A stretch of DNA of 64,000 nt from Flagellimonas alvinocaridis (lineage in GTDB: Bacteria; Bacteroidota; Bacteroidia; Flavobacteriales; Flavobacteriaceae): contig NZ_SNTZ01000002.1 in NCBI RefSeq assembly GCF_004916895.1, positions 310,001 through 374,000 on the forward strand, read 5' to 3'. The notes under the pieces are model-generated. The model was not told the DNA's origin. It saw only the letters and a program-made list of their open reading frames with translations, and did no database searches. Both the position numbers and the translations under genes were made by a program. Positions 1 through 9,219 of the stretch are shown piece by piece (within the stretch, counting starts at the first letter, position 1; each line of letters starts with the position of its first letter).

Positions 1-1650
1 GTAATAAATGATTTGATCAAACGGGGTTGTGTTTGAATAGCCCACTGGATTTGGAATGGGATTGTCCAGATTCGCATCCGTCATGGACTCATAAAAAGTG
101 AAGGAAAAGGAATTGTCAAAGATGGCTTCATTCAAATTGAACTGGGTGACTCCATCGATGTTGTTATTCATCACGATATCACACTGCGACAAAGAAAGTG
201 TGGGAGCATTCGGAATTGCATTCACCGAAATGAACGCTTCACCAATGATAGGGCATATACTGGGATTGTTAGAGATGATTTCCAGACTGTACCGACCGGA
301 ATCTGAAAATGAAGCTGGGGCAACGGTTAATACATTTGTTGCATTGGATATTGGATTTCCATTCTTTTTCCAATGGTATGTGGCATTGGGAATACTTTCT
401 GCTTCCAAAGTGAATTCATCACCTTCACATATGCTGAGCGATGTGGATGTGGTGCCATCATCATTTTTTATGAGCTCGACCCTATTAAAGAATGATTGGA
501 CAAAAGGGGGAAGTCCTTGATTGGCAATGCCATTTCCCAAATAGACTGCGTCATGGATGTAATTGGCAGCAATACCCTTTTCGTTGGGGTTTTCTATGAC
601 TCCGAGATGGTCCGATCCTATAAGGTAGTTTTCTGCGGTGGTTCTGTAGATTTTTCCATTTTGACCGAGTTGCAAAGCACCTCTATAGATGGGTCTTTGG
701 TCCAACTCAACCTCAGTTGAGGCTATGTTGGGTTCGGTGATGTCGTATTGGAGCAATGAAGAAGAATGTACGCCTACCTCTATTGGCGCCGCATCGTTAA
801 AAGTGTGCACGTATAGGAACTGCTGGTTGGGCGAAAACTCCAAACCATAGGCAGATTTATTGGGTACGGATACTTTTATCTCCTTTTGTTGGGACAGTAA
901 TCCGGTATCCCCATTAAAACTGTAAATAAATAACCCGGAATTGCCATTGGCACTGGCCAGAACATTTCCATCTGCTGAGAATTTCAAGTAGCCTCTGGGA
1001 TCTTCGATGTTTAAATTATTGAAAGTACTTGTGACCGGAGTGGTATTTACTCCATTTTCGTCAACCTGAAAAGCATAATAGGTGTTGAAAGGCCCAGGGT
1101 TAGAGGTTTCAGGACCTAGAGTGACCACCCAAATGGACTGGTCCAAACAGTTTTTTAGTACAGCGGCAATTTTTTCGGAACAATCAGGGAGCAGATTAAT
1201 GTTTTTTTGGGTAATGGTCCCATTGCCTCCATCCAACGTAAGATCTACTATGGAATAGTTCAAACCGCGGTCAAGATCGTTCTGGGAGGTTGAAGTATCA
1301 ACGGAAAAGATGTAAATAATGTTAGGGTCATCCGGTTTTTGGACGATGATTGCCGATTGGGTGCTTGAAGGGTCTCCATATAACCCTGCTCCGTTTACCA
1401 TGACATCATGGTTTTTGTTGAAGACCCGAATGCCGTCCGTATATAAAATAAGGTTGCCCGAAGCATCCGATAGAGAGGCGCAACCCTCTAAGGTATTAAT
1501 CCTACTATCGGTAAGGGAAGTGACGCTCCCATCATTGTTGAACTGTATTCCAGCACCCTTTCCAAAATACCAACGGGAAGTTTGTCCCTGACCAAAAATA
1601 GAAAGAGGGGATAGGCAAAGAAATAGAATAAATAAGTATTTACTTAGCAT
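1..1650 (-). CDS. Large secreted surface protein, N-terminal 550 residues (partial)
   Basis: The frame stays open from ATG at 1650 to the window edge, so the C-terminus is missing. It starts with a signal peptide (MLSKYLFILFLCLSPLSIFGQ). About 380 residues follow with the feel of a WD/lactonase-like propeller (phrases such as LEFSPNQQFLYVHTF and LKFSADGNVLASANGN). From about residue 440 there is an Ig/PKD-like module (WKKNGNPIS, FSDSGRYSLEI), then a stretch reading SQCDIVMNNNIDGVTQFNL, which is typical of Flavobacteriia proteins ending in a type IX secretion sorting domain. Function inferred: exported or cell-surface protein, possibly an adhesin. The type IX tail cannot be seen here. It lies 29 bp downstream of the ABC permease gene on the same strand. 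Confidence 0.8.
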   Translation of the reverse strand, partial: MLSKYLFILFLCLSPLSIFGQGQTSRWYFGKGAGIQFNNDGSVTSLTDSRINTLEGCASLSDASGNLILYTDGIRVFNKNHDVMVNGAGLYGDPSSTQSAIIVQKPDDPNIIYIFSVDTSTSQNDLDRGLNYSIVDLTLDGGNGTITQKNINLLPDCSEKIAAVLKNCLDQSIWVVTLGPETSNPGPFNTYYAFQVDENGVNTTPVTSTFNNLNIEDPRGYLKFSADGNVLASANGNSGLFIYSFNGDTGLLSQQKEIKVSVPNKSAYGLEFSPNQQFLYVHTFNDAAPIEVGVHSSSLLQYDITEPNIASTEVELDQRPIYRGALQLGQNGKIYRTTAENYLIGSDHLGVIENPNEKGIAANYIHDAVYLGNGIANQGLPPFVQSFFNRVELIKNDDGTTSTSLSICEGDEFTLEAESIPNATYHWKKNGNPISNATNVLTVAPASFSDSGRYSLEIISNNPSICPIIGEAFISVNAIPNAPTLSLSQCDIVMNNNIDGVTQFNLNEAIFDNSFSFTFYESMTDANLDNPIPNPVGYSNTTPFDQIIYY

Positions 1651-1663
1651 TCAGCATAATAAG

Positions 1664-1681
1664 AGTATCTCACAAGATACT
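1664..1681 (-). terminator. Short stem-loop at the ABC permease stop codon
   Basis: AGTATCT and AGATACT form a perfect 7-bp stem around a 4-base loop and overlap the TAG stop of the permease gene. No proper U-tract follows on the minus strand, so this may be a weak terminator or an RNA processing or stability hairpin. The next gene starts 14 bases further on. Confidence 0.3.
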
Positions 1682-2513
1682 ACAAATCACGCTTTTTGAG
1701 GAGTAGGTAGGACAAATAGATGAATACTGCCGTCCAAAAGAGGACGATCAAGAACTCGTACCAATAGGTATGGTAGTCAAACCGAAGGTTTTCACCAATT
1801 TGGTCACCAATATTCTGTACCGCTGAAAGCCGGGTTCCCGGTTCTTTGATGAGGTTCATCATGGACTCCAATGGAAAGAAGTCCTTTACTTTTTTTGCGG
1901 CGGGCCAACTCATGACCTTCCAGCCCAACAAACCAAAGATGACCTGTTCCAGAATGGTCCATAAAATCAAGAAGCCCAAGGCAAAAGCCGACCGTTTCAC
2001 CAAAATGCCCAAAAAGAGACAGAAAGAGAAAAACCCCACCAACTTCACAAAAAAGGCCAATAGAAACTCCAAATCCGAAAAAATGATGGAGAGTTCGTTA
2101 TAGTCGGAATAAATCAATCCCAAAATCAAGGATACCGCAAACACAAAAACAGTTGAAATCAAGGCAAAGGAAACCACGGTGAGAACCTTGGACAATAGAA
2201 ATTCCTTTTTGGATAATCCATCAATAAGGTTTTGTTTGATGGTTTTATTGCTGTACTCATTGGCCATCATGGAAACAATGACAATAGCCAAAAACAGTTT
2301 AAAAATGGCAGTGACGAAGGTATTGAAGTGCCATATATAGGGGAAATTAAATATTCCTTGGTCGGCCAAATGAAACTGGACCGGGCCGATGTCGAACTTT
2401 ATTGCCGCAATCAATGCTATAGAAGTAAGCAGCACAAAATAGGAGATGATAAGAACCTTGCTGGCTCTATTGTTCCAGAGTTTTATGAATTCTATTTGTA
2501 GTAGACGTACCAT
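1680..2513 (-). CDS. ABC-2 type transporter permease
   Basis: A 277-residue membrane protein with about six hydrophobic segments. It has the N-terminal layout typical of ABC-2 permeases: a short cytoplasmic LLQIEFIKLWNNRASK segment followed by the first helix. It ends in a charged LLKKRDL tail. The gene follows the ATPase at 2526-3422 with a 12-bp gap on the same strand, so the pair probably forms one exporter in the inner membrane, with permease and ATPase as separate chains. The substrate is unknown; the family includes antibiotic-resistance and natural-product exporters, and nothing nearby identifies the cargo. Confidence 0.85.
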   Translation of the reverse strand: MVRLLQIEFIKLWNNRASKVLIISYFVLLTSIALIAAIKFDIGPVQFHLADQGIFNFPYIWHFNTFVTAIFKLFLAIVIVSMMANEYSNKTIKQNLIDGLSKKEFLLSKVLTVVSFALISTVFVFAVSLILGLIYSDYNELSIIFSDLEFLLAFFVKLVGFFSFCLFLGILVKRSAFALGFLILWTILEQVIFGLLGWKVMSWPAAKKVKDFFPLESMMNLIKEPGTRLSAVQNIGDQIGENLRFDYHTYWYEFLIVLFWTAVFIYLSYLLLKKRDL

Positions 2514-2525
2514 TTCGTAATTAGG

Positions 2526-3422
2526 TTAGTTGTTTTTGGTAAGACTTAAAAATTGTTCCTCCAGACTTTCCTTGCGCTTTACCAAATGGGAAAGGATAAT
2601 GCCTTTGTCATATAGCATTTTATTGAGGGACTCCGCGTCCATTTCTTCTTTGAGGTAGGCAGTAAGGGTGCCGTTAAAACTGTTTATTTTTCCAAAACTG
2701 GCATGGGTTTCCAACAGTTCTTTCATTTTTTCCATATCTGCTGAACGAAGCTCAAAAAAGCCGTGACTTGCCATCATTCCATCTACCGGTCCTGAATATA
2801 ATTTTTCCCCTTTACGCAGGATGACCACATGTGAACACACTTTTTCAACTTCGTCCAATAAATGGGACGCCAATAAAATAGTGGTGCCTTGCCCGGCAAT
2901 GGTTTTGATGATCTCCCGTATCTGATGGATGCCTTGGGGATCCAATCCATTGGTGGGCTCGTCCAAAATGAGGATTTCAGGGTCATTGAGCAGGGCAGAG
3001 GCGATGGCCAAACGCTGCTTCATTCCAAGGGAATAGGTCTTGAATTTACTGTCTTTCCTGTCCCAAAGACCGACCAGTTTCAGTTTTTCTTCAATTTTGG
3101 CACTAGGAACCTCCTTAATCTTGCACACCAGTTTTAAATTCTGGATGGCCGTCATGTACGGGTAAAAATTGGGACGCTCTATAATGGCTCCCACTTTTTT
3201 CAATGCCTCATGGGTCGAAGTGGAACCATCAAACCAACTGAAATCACCGGAAGTGCGGTTCACCACATTTAAAATAATGCCCAAAGTAGTGGACTTGCCA
3301 CTGCCATTGGGGCCTAATATGCCATAAACATTACCCTTTTCTATAGTAAAGGACAGGTCGCTTACAGCCGTTAGAAGACCAAATTTTTTGGTGAGATGAT
3401 TTACGGTGAGTATAGTCTCCAA
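2526..3422 (-). CDS. ABC transporter ATP-binding protein
   Basis: A 298-residue ABC ATPase. Walker A (GPNGSGKST) is at residues 37-45, the signature YSLGMKQR at 130-137, Walker B LILDEPTNGLD at 151-161 and the H-loop histidine near 187. The C-terminal ~90 residues are the extra domain common in ATPases that drive ABC-2 permeases. It would energise the permease encoded 12 bp downstream. There are no regulatory genes beside it (BceRS-like systems usually carry a histidine kinase and regulator), so a bacitracin-type sensing module is not supported. Confidence 0.92.
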   Translation of the reverse strand: METILTVNHLTKKFGLLTAVSDLSFTIEKGNVYGILGPNGSGKSTTLGIILNVVNRTSGDFSWFDGSTSTHEALKKVGAIIERPNFYPYMTAIQNLKLVCKIKEVPSAKIEEKLKLVGLWDRKDSKFKTYSLGMKQRLAIASALLNDPEILILDEPTNGLDPQGIHQIREIIKTIAGQGTTILLASHLLDEVEKVCSHVVILRKGEKLYSGPVDGMMASHGFFELRSADMEKMKELLETHASFGKINSFNGTLTAYLKEEMDAESLNKMLYDKGIILSHLVKRKESLEEQFLSLTKNN

Positions 3423-3496
3423 GACAGAATCGTTTTTTGATTAGTTTATAGTAACTTGACGAGGTATAGCGTAATTTGTTACAAAATAGGAAAAGA

Positions 3497-4573
3497 ATGT
3501 CCGAGGAAAGACTGATGTCCAAGAAAAAGCCTGCCTACCCGGTCCATAAAAAACTGGATAGTTACCTCCATAAATACAATAGAAAAATAGAGATTCCCAT
3601 TTTCTATGATGATTTGCTCCGCTTTTCGGGGTCTGTGGTGGTCTACGATGCCAATGAAGAGGACACGCTCTGGGTAAGGGTGTATTACTCTGATTTTGAT
3701 CGACAGGAAATCGATATGAGCTTAAAACAGGTGTATTCTATTTTGCATTCGGATGGTAGTGACCGAATTCTGGAGTATTTAAATGTAGATGCCATTGATT
3801 TTTGCACTTTTGGCAATTCTAAACCTTTCCGTATCAAAGTGCGGAATATCCTCAATGACAACTACACTTATTTTTATGTGAAGAAGACCGATGCGTCAAG
3901 GATATACGGTTTGGAATTGGAACATATGCTCTCCCCATACAACCTTAACTTTTTGGTATATAAGGGAACGCTTATCGAAGAGCATATCGCGGGAATTCCG
4001 GGTGATGTCTTCATCAAGGATATGCTGCCCAAATGTTCCGAATCCGAAAAGGCCCAATTGGCCAAGGAGTTCGTGAAATTCAACGAAAGGTGTATGATTC
4101 GGTTATTGGGTGATATGCGCTCCTATAATTATGTCATTGTCCCGGTCCATGATTTTGATCATGTGGTCTACAAAATCAGGGCCATTGATTTTGACCAGCA
4201 GTGCTTTGAAGGAAAATTGAAAGTGTACCGTCCCCAGTTTTTTAAAGAGAACTATAAAATGGTGGAACTGGTACGCGCCAAATTGCAAAAAGATTCGGTA
4301 GATCAGTATAAAATTGAGGAACGCTCCATAGTGGCCAAGCGTATCCTAAGCTCTGGAAACCGTATTCGTAGGCTGATTGCCGCTGTTAAACCCGATACCA
4401 TATCGCTTCCGGAGAACATTGAACAATTAAAGCACGAAATCTATGATCTCACCAAGGATATGGACTTTAAAAAAAGCACGACCATGGGTGAAGTATTGTC
4501 GCTTGCGTTGGATTTTGTAAAACGAAATTATGAGGATGTGAGCATGAAACAGATCATCGAGAAGAAATTCTAG
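3497..4573 (+). CDS. Conserved hypothetical protein, 358 residues
   Basis: I do not recognise a characterised family. The protein is soluble, with no signal peptide or membrane helix, and is rich in charged residues. It has a basic start (MSEERLMSKKKPAYPVHKKL) and a central acidic/aromatic part with repeated D-F-D motifs (AIDFDQQCFEG). A TTG 21 bp upstream keeps the frame open, but the first ATG is at 3497; a second ATG at 3515 is also possible. It is divergent from the ABC ATPase and its last 4 bases overlap the end of the convergent nucleoid-protein gene. Confidence 0.75.
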   Translation: MSEERLMSKKKPAYPVHKKLDSYLHKYNRKIEIPIFYDDLLRFSGSVVVYDANEEDTLWVRVYYSDFDRQEIDMSLKQVYSILHSDGSDRILEYLNVDAIDFCTFGNSKPFRIKVRNILNDNYTYFYVKKTDASRIYGLELEHMLSPYNLNFLVYKGTLIEEHIAGIPGDVFIKDMLPKCSESEKAQLAKEFVKFNERCMIRLLGDMRSYNYVIVPVHDFDHVVYKIRAIDFDQQCFEGKLKVYRPQFFKENYKMVELVRAKLQKDSVDQYKIEERSIVAKRILSSGNRIRRLIAAVKPDTISLPENIEQLKHEIYDLTKDMDFKKSTTMGEVLSLALDFVKRNYEDVSMKQIIEKKF

Positions 4574-5628
4574 CTCTTCTGTTCCTTGTTGAAATACACC
4601 AAATAGTAGTACATCTGTCGTTCCTCGTCCCAACCTTTTTCCACAAATTTTTGGGCGGATTCCGGATTGATGAAATCCATTTTAATCTGGATGTTGGTGT
4701 CCAGATTGATAACATTCTTGATTTTTTTCCGGGCATCGGATACAGCCTTGTTGGCAATATCAAAATTGGAAACGTCCTCAATGCTGTATTTGGGACCTTT
4801 TTCAACCTTGTAGTGTTTGAACTCGGGAATTAAATCTGGGTTTTCCATCACCTCATTTAAAAAAGAGGTTTCCTCAAAAGCATCGTTCTTGGCAAAGTGG
4901 TTCACCGCGCGGTTCATGAAGAGTACTTCCTGTTGTTTGTCCTCGGCGGGCAATACCACGTCCTTGGCAAAGTTTTGACAGAACTTGAGGTAGTTTTTGG
5001 TATAAAAGTTTTCATCGGTCAAGGGAACAAGACCCAAAAAGTTCTCCAGCCAATATTTGGCATCGTAGCGGTTACTATCAACGGACAAAACTTTGAACCC
5101 TTCTTCCTTTTCCATGTTGAAAATGATGCAGCCCTTGTCCAATTTGTTGATATTGATGCCTTGGCGGATCAAAATTTCCAGGTTCTGTTCCTTTTCTTGG
5201 AATTGAAGGAAGTCATGCTTCAGCTCACTTTTGAAAATCCCCACGGCATCCGTTTTTTTATTGTCGATGACCATGTCCGAAAAATGCACCACATACACTT
5301 CCCCGCTTTTGATGTGGGGGTGGTTGGATTGTTCAAAAAGGTGACTGGTGATTTTTTTGGAGGCCTGATGGGCCGTTCCATAATCCAAGAACAATTCCGC
5401 AACCGATTTGTACACTTCATTGAACTCCAAATCAACGTCATTAAAGAACCTAAAATAGTTCTCTTCCTTCTCCCGAAAAGGCTTAAAGAAGTATTCTTTG
5501 AGCAATCCGGCCATTTCATCATTTAATGAGAAAGGCTCCGCAGACAAAAAGGCGGATTCGTTCTTGCTCTTGTTTCCCACTCTGTGGAGGGAGATACTTT
5601 CGATTTGGGCGGAATATAGGTTTAGCAT
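4570..5628 (-). CDS. NdpA/YejK-type nucleoid-associated protein
   Basis: A 352-residue protein resembling the 37-kDa nucleoid-associated (NdpA) family: an N-terminal SAQIESISLHRVGNKSKNE segment, a middle containing VYVVHFSDMVID, and a long charged C-terminal half. Family members associate with nucleoid DNA in proteobacteria; some homologues sit in phages or defence islands, but nothing here suggests that. No signal peptide. Its 3' end overlaps the convergent gene by 4 bp. It is separated from the upstream same-strand gene by a 32-bp spacer carrying heptamer repeats. The family call rests on overall pattern, not on catalytic residues. Confidence 0.75.
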   Translation of the reverse strand: MLNLYSAQIESISLHRVGNKSKNESAFLSAEPFSLNDEMAGLLKEYFFKPFREKEENYFRFFNDVDLEFNEVYKSVAELFLDYGTAHQASKKITSHLFEQSNHPHIKSGEVYVVHFSDMVIDNKKTDAVGIFKSELKHDFLQFQEKEQNLEILIRQGININKLDKGCIIFNMEKEEGFKVLSVDSNRYDAKYWLENFLGLVPLTDENFYTKNYLKFCQNFAKDVVLPAEDKQQEVLFMNRAVNHFAKNDAFEETSFLNEVMENPDLIPEFKHYKVEKGPKYSIEDVSNFDIANKAVSDARKKIKNVINLDTNIQIKMDFINPESAQKFVEKGWDEERQMYYYLVYFNKEQKS

Positions 5629-5635
5629 TTTTTAA

Positions 5636-5656
5636 GTTAGGAGTTAGGAGTTAGGG
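5636..5656. repeat. Heptanucleotide tandem repeat, GTTAGGA x2 plus one variant
   Basis: Two exact copies of GTTAGGA followed by GTTAGGG, in the 32-bp spacer between the pRiA4b ORF-3 gene and the NdpA-type gene. Together with the GCTAATT array at 44136 it is the second 7-bp intergenic array in the window. Confidence 0.8.
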
Positions 5657-5660
5657 GTTG

Positions 5661-6161
5661 TTAGTTCCAGTTTTCGTCAAAATCCATGTCGTCGTAACTG
5701 TCCAGAAGATTGTCAAAATCAACGGAAGCATCGGGATCTGATTCGAATTTTTTTTCTGGTGGGGAATCCGGGAGTTCCCCAAAACTGAAGAGGATGTTCG
5801 GATAGACCCTTCCGTCTTCCTTGTCCACAATGTCAGCCAATTCCACAAAGAAAGTCCACATACTGAAAAAGTCGTACACATAAATCAACTTTGGGGATTG
5901 TTCGGTCATTACATCGTCAAGAACAGTTTCGTTCATCAACCGGACATCGGAACCGTTCTCGCTCATATCGAATAAGGCGATTTCCTCATCTTGGTTCCAT
6001 TCCTCGTCACAGGTATAAAAAGAGGCCATTTCACCACCCTCAAAACCAAAGGCTTGGGTTATGGCATTATGGAATTCTTCCAACGTGTTGTTATCCTCAA
6101 TTTCAATATCCCTGAAGATATCTTCCTCAGCATCAAGAATAATCCTGATCTTATAAATCAT
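5661..6161 (-). CDS. pRiA4b ORF-3 family protein
   Basis: A 166-residue very acidic soluble protein. It begins MIYKIRIILDAEEDIFRDIEI and continues with LEEFHNAITQAFGF, which fits the plasmid pRiA4b ORF-3 family (also annotated as IS1096 passenger TnpR-like). The biochemical role of the family is not established. Despite the family name there is no transposase, inverted repeat or second mobile-element gene nearby, so this looks like a resident chromosomal gene. A -7 box 23 bp upstream supports this start. Confidence 0.75.
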   Translation of the reverse strand: MIYKIRIILDAEEDIFRDIEIEDNNTLEEFHNAITQAFGFEGGEMASFYTCDEEWNQDEEIALFDMSENGSDVRLMNETVLDDVMTEQSPKLIYVYDFFSMWTFFVELADIVDKEDGRVYPNILFSFGELPDSPPEKKFESDPDASVDFDNLLDSYDDMDFDENWN

Positions 6162-6183
6162 CCAAAAATTTTTAGAGTGGGCA

Positions 6184-6191
6184 CAAATTTA
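6184..6191 (-). promoter_or_regulatory. -7 promoter box (TAAATTTG) of the pRiA4b ORF-3 gene
   Basis: An exact TAnnTTTG match on the minus strand, with the ATG at 6161 about 16 bases after the predicted transcription start. No good TTG lies 19-21 bases upstream, so only the -7 half is supported. Confidence 0.45.
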
Positions 6192-6204
6192 CGACAAATA
6201 GGTG

Positions 6205-7218
6205 TTATTTGGTGAACCGATGCAAGGTAAAGGTCATGGCTGCCAATAGGAAAAATGCTCCGATCTGGTGCGCAATGCCCAACCACAGGGGAACCGCATA
6301 TATCAGCGTCAATACTCCCAAGATAAATTGTAAAAAGACCAAGGCCAGTAACAATTTCAATCCTTTTTCCTGAAGGGGCGTACGTTCCACTTTTCGGGTC
6401 CTGAACCAAATAAGCGCTATGAATCCAACTACAATATAAGCCAAGTAACGGTGTACGAACTGCACACCACTCTTGCCTTCAAAAAAGTTTTTGATTACAG
6501 GCTGATGTTCTATGTAAACGGTCTCGTGCATTAGTTTTCCCTCACTCATCATGGGCCAATGGTTGTGGATAAAACCAGCGTCCAATCCGGCTACAAAAGC
6601 GCCCCAGATGATTTGAAGCAGCAAGACCACATACCCAACACGGATGAGGTTTCGTATGTTGCGGTTGATTTCTTTTTTAGTGGGGTAGATCAGGTCCAAG
6701 GCCACCCAAAGACTGAACGCGAAGGTAAGGAAGGCCATGGTGAGGTGGGATGCCAACCTAAAATGGGACACATCGGGATGGTCCACCAATCCGCTTTTTA
6801 CCATATACCAACCCAAAAAACCTTGAAATCCACCTAAAAACAAAAGGACCAAACATTTTTTAATGGTAGGCCGGTCCAGTTTTTTAGTGAACAAAAAGTA
6901 GAGGAAAGGTAAAATAAAGACAATGCCAATAAACCTTCCAATGAAGCGGTGCAACCACTCCCAAAAGTAAATATCCTTGAAATCTTCGATATCAAAATGC
7001 GAATTCAGCTTTTGGTACTCTGGGTACTGTTTGTACAGGTCAAATGCCTCCTGCCATGCTTGCTCGTTCATGGGAGGAAGGGTGCCGTGGATCAATTTAT
7101 AATCCGATATGGAAAGCCCGGAATGGGTAAGACGGGTAATACCACCCACCAAAACCATCACAAAAATGAGCGCGCAGCCCGTCAACAACCAATACACAAC
7201 AGCTTTGTTCGTTTTCAT
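6205..7218 (-). CDS. ctaA: Heme A synthase, COX15/CtaA family
   Basis: A 337-residue polytopic membrane protein with the family hallmark GGITRLTHSGLSI near residues 25-37. Further histidines sit in LHRFIGRFIG, FVHRYLAY and IAHQIGA, which match heme-ligand positions in the family. It converts heme O to heme A for aa3-type cytochrome oxidase. It overlaps the CCA-enzyme gene by 4 bases (ATGA), so the two are probably translationally coupled. It is the last gene of the leftward run that begins with the sialyltransferase-like gene. No oxidase subunit genes are in the window. Confidence 0.93.
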   Translation of the reverse strand: MKTNKAVVYWLLTGCALIFVMVLVGGITRLTHSGLSISDYKLIHGTLPPMNEQAWQEAFDLYKQYPEYQKLNSHFDIEDFKDIYFWEWLHRFIGRFIGIVFILPFLYFLFTKKLDRPTIKKCLVLLFLGGFQGFLGWYMVKSGLVDHPDVSHFRLASHLTMAFLTFAFSLWVALDLIYPTKKEINRNIRNLIRVGYVVLLLQIIWGAFVAGLDAGFIHNHWPMMSEGKLMHETVYIEHQPVIKNFFEGKSGVQFVHRYLAYIVVGFIALIWFRTRKVERTPLQEKGLKLLLALVFLQFILGVLTLIYAVPLWLGIAHQIGAFFLLAAMTFTLHRFTK

Positions 7219-8645
7219 TCCGATTGGACTTTTAAGTTCAATTTTTTGCCTTTTTCCAGCATAAACTGGTAAGCGGCCTCATATTCATTGGGAATTTCAC
7301 CTTCCAAAATGGCTTCTTTAATGGCCTCTTTGATGATGCCAATTTCCTTTGAGGGCTTTAAATTGAAAGTTTTCATGATCTCCTCGCCGGAAACCGGAGG
7401 TTGAAAATTGCGAACGTGGTCCCGTTCTTCCACTTCCACTATTTTTTGGCGGACAATTTGAAAATTGTTCTTGTATCTTCTTTGTTTCTTGGGATTTTTG
7501 GTGGTGATGTCCGCTTCGCAGAGGGTCATAAGGTCATCCACATGATCACCGGCATCAAATACCAATCGCCGTACCGCAGAATCGGTTACATGGTCTTCAG
7601 CCAGAACAATGGGTCTGGAACTCATCAACACCATTTTCTGAACGAATTTCATTTTTTCGTTCAAGGGCATCCGTAACCGTTTGAAGAGTTTGTAAACCAT
7701 TTTGGACCCCACAAATTCATGGGCATGGAAGGTCCAGCCAATTTTTTTATGGAACTTTTTTGTGGGTGCCTTTCCAATGTCGTGCAGAAGCGCGGCCCAT
7801 CGCAACCAAAGATTATCCGTGGTTTCAGAAATATTGTCCACTACTTCCAAAGTGTGCCAAAAATTGTCCTTGTGGCGTTGTCCTTCAATCTCCTCTATGC
7901 CCTGTAAAGCCGTTAATTCTGGAAGTATAATCGGCAAAAGTCCCGTTTTGTGCATCAATGAAAGACCTACGGATGGTTTTTCACTGAGCAATATCTTATT
8001 TAGCTCGTCCACAATCCGCTCCCCGGAAACAATCTTGATGCGTTCTTGGTTTTCCGAAATGGCTTGGAGCGATTTCAATTCTATGGTAAAATGCAGTTGG
8101 GAGGCAAACCGAATGGCCCGCATCATCCGCAAGGGATCATCGGAGTAGGTGATGCCCGGTTCCAAAGGGGTCCGGATGATTTCCCTATCCAAATCGGCCA
8201 ATCCGTCAAAAGGATCTAAAAGTTGCCCGAAATTGGCTTTGTTCAACGCCAATGCCATGGCATTGATGGTGAAATCACGTCGATTTTGGTCATCTTCCAA
8301 AGTGCCATCCTCTACTATGGGTTTTCTACTGTCCCGGTGGTAGCTTTCTTTCCGTGCGCCCACAAACTCCAGTTCCAAATCCTTGTGTTTGATCATGGCG
8401 GTCCCAAAATTCTTGAAAACCGAGATGTCCGGTCTTCCTTTTAGTTTTTTGGCCACGGCTTTGGCAAGCTGAATTCCACTGCCTACGGCAACAATATCAA
8501 TGTCCTTGGGCGTTTTTCGGTTTAAAAAGTAATCACGGACATATCCACCAATCACATAGGAGTCCACGCCCAATTCATCGGAAGCTTCCCCGATAAGTTG
8601 AAAAATAGGATGTTGTATGGCCTCTTTATGGAATTCCTGCGTCAT
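7215..8645 (-). CDS. cca: CCA tRNA nucleotidyltransferase with HD domain
   Basis: A 476-residue class II nucleotidyltransferase that adds or repairs the 3' CCA of tRNA. GGYVRD is at residues 33-38 and the metal-binding DID at 48-50. RRDFTINAMA is at 122-131, DPLRMMRA at 170-177 and an HD-domain LLHDIGK motif at 286-292. The C-terminal HD part makes it a long-form enzyme, which in other bacteria can have phosphohydrolase activity (inference). The gene is 1 bp from tsaC upstream and overlaps ctaA by 4 bp. Confidence 0.93.
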   Translation of the reverse strand: MTQEFHKEAIQHPIFQLIGEASDELGVDSYVIGGYVRDYFLNRKTPKDIDIVAVGSGIQLAKAVAKKLKGRPDISVFKNFGTAMIKHKDLELEFVGARKESYHRDSRKPIVEDGTLEDDQNRRDFTINAMALALNKANFGQLLDPFDGLADLDREIIRTPLEPGITYSDDPLRMMRAIRFASQLHFTIELKSLQAISENQERIKIVSGERIVDELNKILLSEKPSVGLSLMHKTGLLPIILPELTALQGIEEIEGQRHKDNFWHTLEVVDNISETTDNLWLRWAALLHDIGKAPTKKFHKKIGWTFHAHEFVGSKMVYKLFKRLRMPLNEKMKFVQKMVLMSSRPIVLAEDHVTDSAVRRLVFDAGDHVDDLMTLCEADITTKNPKKQRRYKNNFQIVRQKIVEVEERDHVRNFQPPVSGEEIMKTFNLKPSKEIGIIKEAIKEAILEGEIPNEYEAAYQFMLEKGKKLNLKVQSE

Positions 8646-8646
8646 T

Positions 8647-9219
8647 TTATTCCCGGATTACCTTCACCTGCCCATCATTGCCCAATTTTATAATGGATGA
8701 TGGGGAAGGATCTTTGTTTTCGTCCGGCAAATTTACCACATAGTCCACTCCTTTTAAAATTTCAGGGCCTATATCCTTAAACCGTTTTGGAGTGGGTTCT
8801 CCAGAGATATTGGCTGATGTGGATACAATGGGCTTTCTAAATTTGTTGATGAGGTATTGGCAAAACTTGTCCGAAGCCACTCGAATGGCGAGTGTATTGT
8901 CTTCTGCGACCAGGTTTTGGGCCACACCAATGGGTTCATCAAATACAATGGTTGTGGGTTTGGTAGCCAAATCGATAATGTCATAGGCCACTTCGGGCAC
9001 CTCTTTTATATGGCGTTCCAACATAGCCTGGTTGGCCACAAGACAAATAAGGGCCTTGCTGTCCTCCCTGTTTTTAAGGGCATATACTTTCTGGACGGCT
9101 TCAGGATTTGTGGCATCGCAGCCAATGCCCCAAACGGTATCGGTAGGGTAAAGGATCAGTCCGCCTTGCTTCAGAACCTCGAAGCATTTTTGCAGCTCGT
9201 CATTAAAATCGGCGCCCAT
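8647..9219 (-). CDS. tsaC: L-threonylcarbamoyladenylate synthase (TsaC/Sua5 family)
   Basis: A 190-residue YrdC-domain protein. It makes threonylcarbamoyl-AMP from threonine, bicarbonate and ATP for the t6A modification of ANN-decoding tRNAs. Visible signatures are ILYPTDTVWGIGCDA near the start, KNREDSKALICL for substrate binding and STSANISGEPTP. It is the short form without the extra Sua5 C-terminal domain. It is directly adjacent to the NeuB-type gene upstream and 1 bp from cca, so two tRNA-maturation genes sit together downstream of three sugar genes. Confidence 0.92.
   Translation of the reverse strand: MGADFNDELQKCFEVLKQGGLILYPTDTVWGIGCDATNPEAVQKVYALKNREDSKALICLVANQAMLERHIKEVPEVAYDIIDLATKPTTIVFDEPIGVAQNLVAEDNTLAIRVASDKFCQYLINKFRKPIVSTSANISGEPTPKRFKDIGPEILKGVDYVVNLPDENKDPSPSSIIKLGNDGQVKVIRE

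Noticed and set aside
1680..3422. Bce-type antibiotic-sensing exporter
   Set aside because: No histidine kinase/response regulator pair is adjacent and the permease lacks the large extracellular loop of BceB.
4897..5526. Long plus-strand reading frame opposite the NdpA-type gene
   Set aside because: It is the antisense shadow of a conserved gene and has no recognisable family signature.
5661..6161. Mobile element suggested by the IS1096-passenger/pRiA4b family name
   Set aside because: There is no transposase, terminal inverted repeat or target duplication around it; neighbours are ordinary chromosomal genes.
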